From positions 24,799,107 through 24,863,106 of the forward strand of contig CM046846.1 of NCBI GenBank assembly GCA_025618425.1: a stretch of 64,000 nucleotides of DNA. The letters run 5' to 3'. This document shows positions 38,301 through 47,884 of this stretch, piece after piece. The stretch's first letter is position 1. Every line of letters starts with the position of its first letter. A program made the translations under genes and the position numbers. The notes beneath the pieces are model-generated. The model was not told the DNA's origin. It saw only the letters and a program-made list of their open reading frames with translations, and ran no database searches. Source of the stretch: Heliocidaris tuberculata (Eukaryota > Echinodermata > Echinoidea > Camarodonta > Echinometridae).

Positions 38301-41300
38301 CATTCCTTCATTGTTTGTTAGGTTACTTTATTTCAAGATGATGTACTGACAAAACCAAACATTGTTCTTGTTGTCACCGTGCCTTATCTCCCTCTTTTCA
38401 CGCGACGACGGCACGAATTTACCGACGGTATCGTCACCAGTGTGTGTGTGTGTGTGGGGGGATGTCACATCCCCACACCCCCCCCCCCCCCTTTATCGAC
38501 AGCCCTGGATAGACCTAATTTATCAACCATGTATGGGAGGAGGCCGAGTGAGCTTTGGGGGATTATAGAAAACAAACTTGCTCATTTTGATAGTCGCTAT
38601 GAGACTATATGTAGAAAGGCAAGTGGGCACTTATCACAAGGGAAAGGACATTTATTCGAAAAGACAAGGAGCTGGTGTAAGAGTAACAAGAGGACTACGA
38701 GTTCACCTGAGTCCATAAAATTAGAATCTAGTGTTTATTGCCAGGGGGGGGGGGGCAGGGGACAGCGTCCCCAGCCCCCTAGGAGGTATACATACCCATT
38801 TTGAACAACTTAAAATTTCCTTTGCCCATGGACGATGTCGAAAAAAAGTATTGGTGAAAATCCAATTCTACGATATTAACAAGTCAAATATATGGCACTT
38901 CTGGGTGCTGTATGTATTCAATTTGAAGAAGATTCCCTTTACTTGAGGATGATTCCTACCAAGTTGCGTTAAAATTCAATAGTGCAATATTGAGAAGGAG
39001 TAATATATTGCCACAGGGGCATGGGCGCAAATCCAGGGGGACAGGGGGACATGTCCTCCCCCCCCCCACCTTTTAGAAGATAGGTGAATGTCCCCCCCCC
39101 CCACCTTTTTGAATAACCTTTTTAAAATGTTTTTTTGCTTGTCAGCGAATTTTGGAGGCGAATGTTCCCCCACCTTGTTGAATAACCTTTTTTTTTTTGC
39201 TCGTCAGAGAATTTTTGGAGGCGAATGTCCGCTCAAATTTCAAAATGGATTTGCGCCACTGCACAGGGGCACTTCATGGCTCTGCCCCCTGCCTCATTAA
39301 GGGATGTGCACCTTATTGGAACAAATCCAGATTCCTCCTGCATAAGGATGATTCCTAACAAGTTTGGTTAAAATCCAGGCATGCATTTTTTTAAAGAAGT
39401 TGAAATAAAAGTGAAAAGTTTAGAACGACGGACGACAAAGATGGTGAGCGATCGCATTAGCCCAATTGAGCATTTTGGCTAAGGTGAGCTAAATGGCCAA
39501 CAGTCAGAGGTGAAAGGGGCACTTCTTGCATATCCTAAGTGACACTCATCAGCTATGAGTATGAGAATGGAAAAGGGAGACTGGAGTATTTAATATTTAA
39601 AAAACAGGGCAATTATTGCAACAAAAAAAAGGGGGGAGAGGGACACCTTACAGATTTTGATAGGGGCATTTTGATCAGGGGAAGGAGCTCTTATCAAAAA
39701 CGAGGGCACTTATTAAAAAGAAAAGGGCTCTATTTTATATATCGCAGAAGAGTTGTTATAACAATGTGACAATGAGTGAAAAATCTTTCCACGGAAAAAC
39801 ACATCCAATGGAATATTGAGCATAGTAGGGCTGATGCACTTCCTCCAACATTAATTATGCAGACCCAGAAAGAGAAACTTAAAGCTAATAACATGTACAC
39901 TTTAGTAGCAGGGATCTCTCAGATTACAGGATGTTGCCTTGAATAATTATGCTGGCAGGCAAATCTTGTCATGTGATTGTATATGTTATGTCAAAGGGAT
40001 TCCAGAATTCGCATCACTACTAGAGAGTCAAGAACATGTACTCTTTAGTTGTTTGCCGATGAAAGAACTTTGCTCGAGATATTAAATATGATACTGTTGA
40101 CACAATCAAACCGGGATATCCACATTAAAGGGGGAAAAAAGTTTTAATAAATTGAAATCATGTGATCTAATACTGTGCAAGTATGAATATGTATCATTTA
40201 TAATTTAGATTACGCTGATATAACTACTGCTAAAATTTGGTACGTAATGGTATCTTTTGAATCATAATGGTACTTTATTAATCATAAAGTAGAGTCATAA
40301 CATTTTGTGGTATGGGCTGTACAAGTACTGCATTATTACTACATGTATTATTATTGTTACTATTATAATCATTACTATTATTATCATTGTCATTATTAAT
40401 CAATATGTACTTTCAAAATCACCTTGGATACTGGCTTGTATAAAGGGCCACAGTAATTGACTACTCAAAGACACTTTTTTGTGTATCAATGAATATCTTT
40501 AACCCTTAAACATACTTTTACATTTAACCTTCTAAATAGTAAATAATAGCTCAAATCAGTTTACATAGGAAATTTGAGGCCATTTTGGATGCCATCTTGG
40601 ATTTCCAGGTTTTCTAGTCTATATATGGATATTTCGACCCCCAAAATCTAGGTGTAGACACCAAAATTACATCTCTGGGATTGATATTTCTTTATTATGG
40701 CTATTTTTAGGCACTGGCGGCCATTTTGGATGGATAATGGCGGCCATCTTAGATACAGTCTTGAATATAAAGCTACTCTATACTTTTTAAAATAATTTCG
40801 CAGTTGTCAATGAATACCCTGTCCTGATCTTAATTATTTCATCTCCATTGTAAATAATAGTCTACTTCCGGTCAATTTCAGAAAATTTGGGGCCATTTTA
40901 GACGCTTTCTTGCATTGCCAGGTTCCATGACCGCCATAACACATTATAAGTGGTCTGAATGAATTTCTCGACCCCTCAAACCTAGGTATAGACACTAAAA
41001 TTACGTCTCTAGGACAGATATGTCATGATTTAAGGCCATTTTTAGGTACCGGCGGTAATCTTGGACGCCATTTTGAAAATAACCACTTTCCAGAGGTCTG
41101 ATTTTCTTAGATTTTTAGTATGTTGTTCCTGACGTCAAACACTATTGAAAACCGTTAAAAACCTTTCTGTTGCAAATGTTTGGAGGTTGGGGTACTTTTA
41201 TTTACACTAACTGCATTACTTAAAAATGAAGACTGATGTCATAAATGAATTCCTCGTCATAGAAAACCCAAGAAAAAATTGTATTACTTATGTTTTCAGG

Positions 41301-44300
41301 CTTTCGGGATAAACAATGACAAAGAAATCCATATATTGCACATATACTAATTAGCTCATTATGCTAATTATGCTATTTACACTAATTGCATTACTTGAAA
41401 TTAAAAACTGGTGTCATAAATGAATTCCTCATCATGGAAAACCCTAGAAAAGTTGTATTATTTATGTTTTCAGGCTTTCTGGATAAACAATGACAAAGAA
41501 CTCCATATATTGTCATAAAAATTATTACCTAATTATGCTAATTATGCTATTTACGACAATTGCATTACTTAAAATTAAAAATTGGTGTCATAAATAAATT
41601 CCTCATCATAGAAAACCCTCGAAAAGTTGTATTATTTATGTTTTCAGGCTTTCTGGATAAACAATGACAAAGAAGTCTACATATTGCACATATGCTAATT
41701 AGCTAATTATGCTAATTATGCTATTTACGACAATTATTGCATTACTTAAAAATGAAAATTGGTGTCATAAATGAATTCCTCATCATAGAAAACCCTAGAA
41801 GAGTTGTATTATTTATGTTTTCAGGCTTTCTTGCTTAAGATTAGCAACATATTACATATTGTACATATGCTAATTAGATGGTTATGCTAATTAGGCTAAT
41901 TTAAAAAATTGCTCAATGTTGCCAAGGTGGCAACGAAGCTGAATTTACTTCAATACCCATCTAGAACACAAATCAACAAAAAAACCACTTGTACTTAACA
42001 ACTTTTCCCGGTCATGTACATGATATATGGTACCGTCTACTGGACTAGCAAGTATTCTTAGATATTCAATACATTATTTTAAAATGTTACAATGTGTTTT
42101 TGTACTTTCTTAATCACAAATACATGACATTTTCTGAAATTCTACTGTTCTTGATCTGTTGCCATGGTAATAGCCCTTGTGGTCACGCCCACCTCTTAAT
42201 TTAGGGTAAAGAAGCATATTTTGATAGTTAATGGTCCCATCTAACAGAAAAAATTAATTCAAGATTCTTTCTAAGGGGGTGGGGACATTTCGGGTTGGGG
42301 ACATTTCAGCATGGGGCCCATGGACTATACTGATAATATATGGGATAATTGCCTTTTGTATACTCAAGAAGTCTAGATGTACATTTAAATAGTGTTTTTC
42401 ATTCAAAATGCGCATCGAGTAAAAATACATCATTCCATTTGGGATAACATAAAATGAGTTATCTATCACCTTATCGGATAATTTCTTTTCTGTGTGTGAC
42501 ATGACAATATTTATTATATGTTTAATCAAGAAAAATCGTTCAAATTGACAAATTTACGTTGGGTAAAAAACTTTGAAATATTGGTAGTTTTCACAACCTA
42601 TTATTTTGAGTAAATCACAGTTTTATGTATCATTATGCCATACATGTGTGTGTAATATCCAACTTTCAAATGTATATTAATCAGGTTTATAACTTCAAAC
42701 TCGAAATGAAACTGGTATCACCTGAAAAGTCTTTATCAGGTATTACATATTAGGTCAAAAAATTAAAAATCGTGATTTTTGACATTCTTTCAAATTTTGA
42801 GCCAAAAATGGCATTTTTAGGCAAAAATACGCGTGGCATCTGCCCGTACCTTAATCCTCAGTATTTTTGCAAGAGTTTAAGCATGGACGCCGAGCATTAC
42901 CCAAAAATGCCGTCGAATCTTTTTCTAGAGCCTTTTTTGATGTTTGGCTGGCCTACTACAGAAACCGGTGAGGAAAATGGAAGCAACACTGATTTCTTAT
43001 CATGTACAAAGTATTCTACTTAAGTAGATAAAGGAAGGCAAAGGTAGAGAAAAGAAGTACTTACGACATTCTTGCTCTTAGGTTTGCAATAATTAGAAAG
43101 ACCAATTGTGCCAGTTGTCATGAAGACCTGGAAAACATTAAATCAATGTGGGCATGAACAAGAAATTTATACATGAAGATTTTATTTCATTCCAAGAATT
43201 GAAATACTGGTATACACATGTACTTTTAAAATGACTTTAAAAAATAGTATGGACTAGATATGCCTCACTACATAGTAGAGAGGATCTTTTCTCAGTGAAA
43301 GGTATTGAATATTGCACACAGAAAGACAGAGATTCTTGGGTTTTCTCTTTTTCTCATGTTTTCTGCTCCTTTCTGCAAATAAATGAACCATTCATTGTTT
43401 GTTTTTTTTTGCCCATGAACAGTATACCAAAGGCCAGTGGCTCAAGGTTGTTTTCTAAAGTGTCTTTCACAAAAGTCTGAAGGAAATAAGTAAATCGTAT
43501 ATCATTCACTGTAAAACCAGGAACTATTGCGAATCATTAACAATGACCCTGCTGCAAAAATTCACGGTTGTACATGTAGTTCAAACATTTCACTGCATGA
43601 AACTTTCCTATGTCAGGACCACTTACAAATTTGTGACAGTTTCATCCATGCAAATTTCTCTGGTTTTATGGTAATGTTTCCAGATTACTGGTATCTGAGG
43701 TAACTTACCAGTAAACCTCCCCAGATCGGGATTGCGATGTAAGAGGCGAAAGCTTTAAGAACTATGGCTGCAATTCCAAGTATAATGCAAAGAGCTCCAG
43801 CAACAATGTGCAATATGCCTGTCACCTGGGGTTAACAAGGAAAATAAAAAAAGAGAAAAAGATGAATAGCGGTACTAGTCAAAAATTTGAATAAACAGAA
43901 CAAAAGCCAACAAGAAAGAAAGAAAAAAAAAAAGGGGGGGATGGAAGGGACTGTGGTTGAGGCACTATATGTATTTCTCCCTATATGAACACACCCATTA
44001 ACAATCTGATTCAGGTTTGACTCGAGATGCTATTATCAAACTGAGCAGAACTGAACTGAAGTTGTTACAATGGGGAGGGGGGGGGGGGGGAGAGTTAACT
44101 CACAACTTCAACCTCCCCTTTACAAATCTGTCACTAGACCTGCATACACATGTATGTCACCTGTCTTGTATCCTATCACAAAAACAAACAAGAAACATGT
44201 CCTGTCTCCCCCCCCCCCCCCAAAAAAAAAAGGAAAGAAAAGACAAAAAATATCATACAACCAATTAGCATTGATAATATTTCTCTTGGTCTAGACCAAG

Positions 44301-44419
44301 TCCAGGATTATCATGCATATTACCTGAAAGCTCTTCGATACGCAACCACGATATGCTGTGTTGTTGCCATTGACGGCATTTTCTTGCCGTGTGGTAGGGT
44401 TGTAGCTGCGGTTTGCCAT
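25534..44419 (-). CDS. CD20-like/MS4A-type four-pass membrane protein with Pro/Gln-rich tail (gene A), complete
   Basis: Seven coding exons (44419-44324, 43825-43709, 43127-43065, 30819-30673, 29530-29375, 27522-27441, 26303-25534) join in frame to 476 aa. Every intron has GT/AG borders. Residues 1-32 form a short N-terminus. TM1 is about 33-55, TM2 about 62-84 with the IPIWGGL signature of CD20-like proteins, TM3 about 95-118 and TM4 about 145-169. The TM3-TM4 loop has Cys129 and Cys137, as in the disulphide-bearing loop of CD20. After TM4 comes CYKACQCCRRCCSLC, a likely palmitoylation cluster. Residues 221-476 are Pro/Gln-rich, with PPQY at 264-267, three ~35-residue repeats, five GPTQQ units, an acidic stretch and a hydrophobic end, AALI. 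Family members act as membrane adaptors, channel modulators or chemosensors; the role here is unknown. A sarcospan-like relative is possible. Intron 3 is 12.2 kb, filled with repeats. Gene B is its tandem paralogue. Confidence 0.82.
26304..27440 (-). other. Gene A intron 6
   Basis: The intron is 1.14 kb, with a G-run at 26670-26685 and a tRNA-derived SINE at 27050-27303. Nothing else is recognised. Confidence 0.6.
27050..27303 (-). mobile_element. tRNA-derived SINE
   Basis: On the - strand, an A-box-like TGGTCTAGAGG (27281-27291) and a B-box GGTTCAAGTCC (27238-27248) are followed by the body word CTGCCACTCTCCACCC and GGGTACCTGG. The same body occurs at 8262-8530. Confidence 0.65.
27441..27522 (-). 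CDS. Gene A exon 6 (juxtamembrane)
   Basis: The exon is 82 bp, phase 0 in and phase 1 out, acceptor CTACATGTAG and donor GTAAATTA. It encodes VYYAANVGGVPMMAVPNNQ and a little more. VYYA and PMMAVP are the same in gene B, so this part is probably constrained. The paired tyrosines are possible phosphorylation sites, but no ITAM or ITIM consensus is evident. Confidence 0.82.
27523..29374 (-). other. Gene A intron 5
   Basis: The intron is 1.85 kb and AT-rich. It contains the TTAA-flanked MITE at 28521-28899; the rest shows no recognised signal. Confidence 0.6.
28521..28899. mobile_element. TTAA-flanked palindromic MITE (GGTAAC family), copy 1
   Basis: The element is 379 bp with ends AGGGATTCGGTAACTTTG and CAAAGTTACCAAATCACT, flanked by TTAA (28517-28520 and 28900-28903). 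It contains GTATGGCCATACGC, part of a palindrome. An inverted copy lies at about 36544-36937 in intron 3. Confidence 0.7.
29375..29530 (-). CDS. Gene A exon 5 (TM4 and cysteine cluster)
   Basis: The exon is 156 bp with phase 0 at both ends, acceptor TCTATCCAG and donor GTGAGTGG. It encodes WSRIVVDGILVLIFLLELVC, the rest of TM4, then seven cysteines within 15 residues and KDDPGNSTM. It is 36 bp shorter than the gene B exon, just after the cysteine cluster. Confidence 0.85.
29531..30672 (-). other. Gene A intron 4
   Basis: The intron is 1.14 kb. A SINE fragment lies at 29686-29793, read on the - strand, with a GGGGTATGAACCCC-like B box. The rest is AT-rich. Confidence 0.55.
30673..30819 (-). 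CDS. Gene A exon 4 (TM3 and two-cysteine loop)
   Basis: The exon is 147 bp with phase 0 at both ends, acceptor TTTGTAAAG and donor GTAAATAC. It encodes TM3 followed by YWRRFVCHPLPSSFCESPT. The loop is one codon shorter than in gene B. The acceptor uses AAG, and gene B has the same unusual acceptor. Confidence 0.85.
30930..31514. mobile_element. TTAA-flanked MITE
   Basis: The element is 585 bp with ends AGGGAAATCCAACCTT and AAGGTTGGATTGCCCT, flanked by TTAA at 30926-30929 and 31515-31518. The layout and inner words (AATGAATTTTTGAAAGTTGT near the left end, CATAACTTTCTTA near the right) match 18232-18742, so the two are one family. Confidence 0.72.
31740..31998. mobile_element. MITE with AAGGGCRRTTCCAYGGTT ends
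   Basis: The left end AAGGGCGATTCCATGGTTAC and the right end (as the inverse) AAGGGCAGTTCCACGGTTTC are followed on both sides by TCACGTTAC. The interior also has a second CTCACGTTACATTTG. It is about 259 bp. Confidence 0.65.
32040..32360. repeat. Short diverged repeats with TTTAGG(G/A)CGGTCT core
   Basis: At least three units share TTTAGG(G/A)CGGTCT, CCTAAATTTAGGCAGCAGTA and TATAAATGG. The last two (about 32240-32290 and 32295-32350) are nearly the same. Confidence 0.5.
33925..34412. repeat. Dispersed ~490-bp repeat, copy 1
   Basis: This is an inverted, diverged copy of 56604-57057. Shared words include GATCATTTGGTATTCCATC, GCTAGGACC, TTCCACCCCGA and GCTATTTATCAACAAAAAT. It is non-coding. 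Confidence 0.7.
34605..35420. repeat. Tandem repeat of ~155 bp, five or six copies
   Basis: Units share GCATAAATTAGCATAAATAA, CAAAATTCCGAGTAGAAGTT, CAATGAACCTCATGAAAGTC and TCAATAAATGAGGAAGAAG. AAAGTCTT recurs at 34681, 34815, 34986, 35143 and 35298. A GGAC tetranucleotide run follows at 35521-35570. Confidence 0.75.
35521..35570. repeat. GGAC tetranucleotide run
   Basis: About ten GGAC units followed by GACGGACGCC. A similar short GACGGACGAC word occurs at 39426. Confidence 0.8.
36544..36937. mobile_element. Palindromic MITE (GGTAAC family), copy 2, inverted
   Basis: This is an inverted copy of 28521-28899. It has AAAGTGATTTGGTAACTT at the left and GTTACCGAATCCCTTT at the right. It contains a perfect 22-base palindrome built on CGTATGGCCATACG (about 36749-36770). 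TTAA is present only on the left side. Confidence 0.65.
39022..39261. mobile_element. MITE with GGCGCAAATCC ends and a 10-bp flanking repeat
   Basis: The ends TGGGCGCAAATCCAGG and GGATTTGCGCCACTG are inverted. CACAGGGGCA flanks both sides (39012-39021 and 39262-39271), as expected for a target-site duplication. The interior has two copies of a CTTTTTGAATAACCTTTT-like segment. Confidence 0.65.
41190..41900. repeat. Tandem repeat of ~175 bp, four copies
   Basis: Units share TTGCATTACTTAAAA, GGTGTCATAAATGAATTCCT, TATTATTTATGTTTTCAGGC and TAATTAGCTAATTATGCTAA. Upstream (40560-41100) are repeated GCCATTTTGGA and GCCATCTTGGA words. Confidence 0.75.
43065..43127 (-). CDS. Gene A exon 3 (TM2 end and intracellular loop)
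   Basis: The exon is 63 bp with phase 0 at both ends, acceptor TTTTCCAG and donor GTAAGTAC. It encodes 21 residues: the rest of TM2 and a basic loop, CKPKSKNV, typical of the short cytoplasmic turn between TM2 and TM3 in this family. Confidence 0.82.
43128..43708 (-). other. Gene A intron 2
   Basis: The intron is 581 bp with no repeat or other element recognised. The paralogous intron of gene B is 948 bp because of an inserted MITE. Confidence 0.6.
43709..43825 (-). CDS. Gene A exon 2 (TM1 and start of TM2)
   Basis: The exon is 117 bp with phase 0 at both ends, acceptor AACCCCAG and donor GTAAGT. It encodes VTGILHIVAGALC... ending IPIWGGLL. The matching exon of gene B has the same length and about 85 percent of the same residues. 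Confidence 0.85.
43826..44323 (-). other. Gene A intron 1
   Basis: The intron is 498 bp with a G-run at 44078-44089 and a C-run at 44210-44220. Nothing else is recognised. Confidence 0.6.
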
Positions 44420-44427
44420 CTTTCAAT
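44324..44427 (-). CDS. Gene A exon with start codon
   Basis: ATG is at 44419-44417. It is preceded by 8 bases (ATTGAAAG) and an acceptor TTTTACAG, so a separate non-coding leader exon must exist further upstream. The exon encodes 32 residues (MANRSYNPTT... KSFQ) and ends in phase 0 at CAG|GTAATATG. The N-terminus is polar and has no signal peptide, as usual for MS4A-type proteins, whose N-terminus is cytoplasmic. Confidence 0.75.
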
Positions 44428-45563
44428 CTGTAAAATCTACAAACAATGAGAATACAAAATGGTGGTAAATGTGATTTTCCTGCTATAATCTTACACATGA
44501 ATACACATCCATTAAAGTGATTGATTAACTTTGTGAAAAATTGTAAAATCAGCTCAAATGCCAGTGAATTGTGTGCAGTCCTCTAACTACATATATAATT
44601 AAGGATATCTGAAAGTATGAGAGAAAATGGAACCCGTTTACTATGATCCTAAAAAAGAGAAAATCGCGATCAATCACTAGCGCAAGTCCCTCGGCTTGTT
44701 CGCTGCGCTGCAGTCACAAAAACCAAGCACCAGCGCTTGGTGATTTCAGAGCGTGTTTCCAGCCCGTACGGTATTCTGTGATAGAGCGAGGTATGCCAAC
44801 CGTAAGAGTTCTTTAGGGTTCGGTGGTACTCTATCCCGACATCAATGTTCAATCGTGAATATCTTGATATATAAACGACCTGTCAGCTTATAAAACTCAG
44901 GCGATTCCTGTCTGAGCTAAAGGTTTGCAATTATGATTCCAGCATTAGCTGGAACAGTCTTTTTTTTTTTCAATCCTGGGCAAAGTTAATCAATGCCTTT
45001 AACCCATTGCTTACAGGAAAAGGGGGGGTTCCTGTATCAAGCCTATGGGAATAAGAGAATTCAGTAGTCATCGGGTTAAAGACATATTGCTCAGTTTAAA
45101 TGACTGTATGTTAGAAACTTGTTGTTCCCAAAATTTTAAGACCACTTGCAGTAAAAGGAACTTTGTTTGTCTACCCGGAATTAATCTTCTTCAATACTTG
45201 AAATGGAATTTCAATTAATAATGACTGACAAACTTGAACTCAATATCAAATCCATGCAAAGTGCTTTTGTGGCAACAAACAACGGTGCATTAAAATCATA
45301 GCCCTAGCTCGTGAAAAGGAGAAAAATGCCTATGGACATGAAAATACAAATAAAAAAGGAAACGCCTACAGGATGATTCTGAGCACAGGTTGAAAAGACA
45401 TTCGGGATCGTTTTGTCCATCAATCATGTGTCCTGCGACCAACATCAAACCTCCCCAGGACGTATCTAGCATGGAAAAGGCTCTATGAAGAGTAAAAAAG
45501 ACAAAAAGGCTTACGCGCTACTCTTCACAGAGCCTGGTGCTTTCTAACTCAGCAACAGAGTTA

Positions 45564-45725
45564 TTTTTCAGATCCACCATAAGTTAGACAGAACCGATAT
45601 GCCAGCGAACCACGCACATATTCGGACCGGGCGTCATCAGCACTGTATGCCGAAGACGCCCGGTCCGAATGCGTGGGCAGCCTTCTCCTAGTGGTCTTGT
45701 TAATGTTTGGTGGATCTGAAAATCG
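45564..45725. mobile_element. Foldback element, relative of 47507-47884
   Basis: The ends are TTTTCAGATCCACCATAAGT and TTTGGTGGATCTGAAAA, as in the 47.5-kb hairpin. The inner part forms its own strong stem (45613-45635 with 45655-45676, including GACCGGGCGTC). The 19-base loop is CATCAGCACTGTATGCCGA-like. Confidence 0.6.
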
Positions 45726-46145
45726 CGTAACGGTGAGTCAAAGAAATATCCCCCCAAATAAGGCACACATCCAGGTCTACGAGCGAAAGAAGTATTTCTC
45801 AAAATTTACTGATTATATTGGTGTTTTTACCTTTTCAACTTAGAGGTCGTGACCACCTCTGAAATTTACACGGCCTCACATAGTGATGGTTCCACGCGTG
45901 GTACGGTGGTATGAAGAGTAGCATTAGCTTTTTTTTCTTTTTTACTTTTCAGAGCCTTTCCCAGGCTAGACATATCCCACAAACTTGGCACAATTTAAAT
46001 TACCTTAATTTAAATTTTTTTTTAAATCACTTTGAAAGTCTAGACAAAAAACAAATAAATACTTCAGTAAGTTTGTTGATTTTGGTGATTTGACAAAAAA
46101 AATCACTCAATAATCATTAGTCTAGATCTAGGATCTACAGTCATT

Positions 46146-46283
46146 GGCCCAAATTCACAAAAGAGGTTTATTCTAAGTGTACATAGGTGGACAGTAATGC
46201 AGTTATACATATTATTTACGCTTTAAAGTCCACGGTGGTTTTAACCATGGTTTTAAAATAAAACTCTTTCGTGAATTTGGGCC
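46146..46283. mobile_element. Foldback MITE with GGCCCAAATTCAC ends
   Basis: The element is 138 bp with ends GGCCCAAATTCACAAAAGAG and CTCTTTCGTGAATTTGGGCC. The centre has GTGGTTTTAACCATGG. A relative lacking clear ends lies at about 58057-58148. Confidence 0.6.
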
Positions 46284-46503
46284 ATTGTCATGACATTGTC
46301 TTTACATTGATTAATGATAGATTTTTTCACGTTTTGGGGCTTAAAAAAAAATCATCTGAGAGCTTTTGTATTCTAAATAATGTCCAATATTAGATCTACC
46401 AAAATTTTGTGTTTCTTTCTATAGGAACAATATATTGGGCTAGCGTTTAAAACAAATAAACAAATCGCGAGCCTAGCCCTAGGCTAGGTTTGACATAACT
46501 CCA

Positions 46504-46650
46504 GGGCCGTCTTGCATAAAAAGTTGCATTTAATCACAACTCAAAAAATTAAACGCAAGTCCCAAATACGTGATCCTGATTGGCTGAAAATTAAGTTGCG
46601 TTTAATTTTTTCAGTTGCGATTAAACGCAACTTTTTACGCAAGAGGGCCC
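46504..46650. mobile_element. Foldback MITE with GGGCC(G/C)TCTTGC ends
   Basis: The element is 147 bp. The left end GGGCCGTCTTGCATAAAAAG and the inverse of the right end, GGGCCCTCTTGCGTAAAAAG, pair almost fully. The inner arms AATTAAACGCAA and TTGCGTTTAATT also pair, and TGATTGGCTGA is central. Confidence 0.65.
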
Positions 46651-47506
46651 AGGGCCAGGGAGCTCCACCACCACTGCCGTTAGGCTAACAGCAGCGGCGG
46701 TGGAGCTCCCTGGAGTTGGGTATGATGGGGAGCCTTATGTCAATGCACCTAAATAGATCAATGACCTTTTAAAAAATATTTTGACTCGTTTTTTGCATGA
46801 ATACTTAAGGTCTATTGCTATGTTTGAGCCTTGAGGAAACCACCATTCACTCCGCACAGAAGCGCTTCATTGACATTATTTGTTGTTCTTCTTCTTCAGT
46901 TGCAGTACAGTCCACCGTCAGGCGTATTGTCGTACTGTTGAGGTGCAGTGCAGATGTATGTCTGGTCTGATAAAGGGTACAGAACTTAACTGTGTGCAAG
47001 TAAAAACAACTTCCGTGTTCTAATGGAAAAGGCTCCATGCCAGGTGATTTGAATTAAAGTAATTTAAATTGTGCCAACTCTGTGGGATACGTCTAGCCTG
47101 GAAAAGGCTCTGAAGAGTAAAAAAGAAAAAAAAAGCTAATGCTACTCTTCATACCACCGTACCACGCGTGGAACCATCACTATGTGAGGCTGTTACATTA
47201 CACGCATTATATTATTGGTTTCCTCATTGAGTCATTCCCCGTCCATAACAGTTCCTAGTTACCGGTAGTCATGTTAGTCATATCATAACTCTGTTAGACT
47301 CTGCACTTTATTTTTGTGTGCGAACGAACGAGTGGTTTCCTCAACCACAATACAATATAACAGTGTAGCTAGACTATCTAAATAAAGATGAAAAGTTTAT
47401 ATTCCTTGCTTGTTTTGTTTTGTTAGAATCACGCTGACCTGGGCACTTTAGCCATACTCATACATGTAGGGATAGGCCCACTTAACTAAGTAGGCCTACC
47501 GTCGTG

Positions 47507-47884
47507 AAATATTAATTTTAATGGTTACCGATAGGTTGAATGTTGTCCGAACGACGCCCCGAAAAAGCCTTCACTGCGCTCGTAGACCCGGAAGTGTCCC
47601 GTAATGTCATCGCCCTACAGTCAATCACGCAATTTTCAGATCCACCATATGTTAGACAAGACCGCTACAAGCACGCGGGCATCGCACGCATTTTGATTGT
47701 GTGTCTTCTACATGCATGCAGTAGCGGTCTTGTCTAACGTATGGTGGATCTGAAAATTGCGTGACTGTAGGTCGATGACATTACATGCATTACGGGACAC
47801 TTCCGGGTCTACGAGCGCAGTGAAGCTGCGGAGGCTTTTTCGGGGCGTCGTTCGGACTACCGGTAACCATTAAAATTAATATTT
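47507..47884. mobile_element. Long hairpin element with ~160-bp arms
   Basis: The arms 47507-47668 and 47721-47884 are inverted copies separated by a 52-base loop. They share GAACGACGCCCCGAAAAAGC, CGCTCGTAGACCCGGAAGTG and AGACAAGACCGCTAC. A few small indels distinguish them. It is non-coding despite an open frame at 47540-47737. Confidence 0.75.

Larger units (their letters stand above)
32621..42914. mobile_element. 10.3-kb unit bounded by ~830-bp inverted repeats
   Basis: The left arm 32621-33446 and right arm 42083-42914 are inverted copies, about 95 percent the same by eye. The outer ends read GACGGCATTTTTGGGTAA and the inner ends TTGTAACATT. The similarity stops abruptly at both outer ends. 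Inside are a dispersed repeat (33925-34412), tandem repeats (34605-35420 and 41190-41900), a GGAC run, a MITE (36544-36937) and a second MITE (39022-39261). No transposase, polymerase or integrase was recognised, so this is either a large non-autonomous element or a nest of insertions. The open frames in both arms (33006-33299 and 42254-42529) start with non-ATG codons and their differences are mostly amino-acid changing, so they are not genes. Confidence 0.6.
30820..43064 (-). other. Gene A intron 3, expanded by repeats
   Basis: The intron is 12.2 kb, against 1.1 kb for the same intron of gene B. From low to high coordinate it holds a TTAA MITE (30930-31514), a MITE (31740-31998), short GGTCTAGGAGC-type repeats (about 32040-32360) and a 10.3-kb unit with long inverted ends (32621-42914). 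No exon or foreign gene was recognised inside. Confidence 0.7.
45864..47198. mobile_element. 1.3-kb unit bounded by ~150-bp inverted repeats
   Basis: The arms 45864-46014 and 47046-47198 are inverted copies with only a few differences, sharing GCCTCACATAGTGATGGTTC, CACGCGTGG, ACGGTGGTATGAAGAGTAG and GGCACAATTTAAATTA. Two MITEs (46146-46283 and 46504-46650) sit inside. A partial relative with AAAAGGCTCTATGAAGAGTA lies at about 45470-45535 and another at about 48205-48270. Confidence 0.65.

Noticed and set aside
32621..42914. Polinton/Maverick or integrated virus
   Set aside because: No DNA polymerase B, integrase, packaging ATPase or capsid-like coding sequence was found and the ends do not fit the Polinton pattern.
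47540..47737. 65-codon frame in the hairpin at 47.5 kb
   Set aside because: It spans one arm and the loop of an inverted-repeat element and has no recognised similarity.
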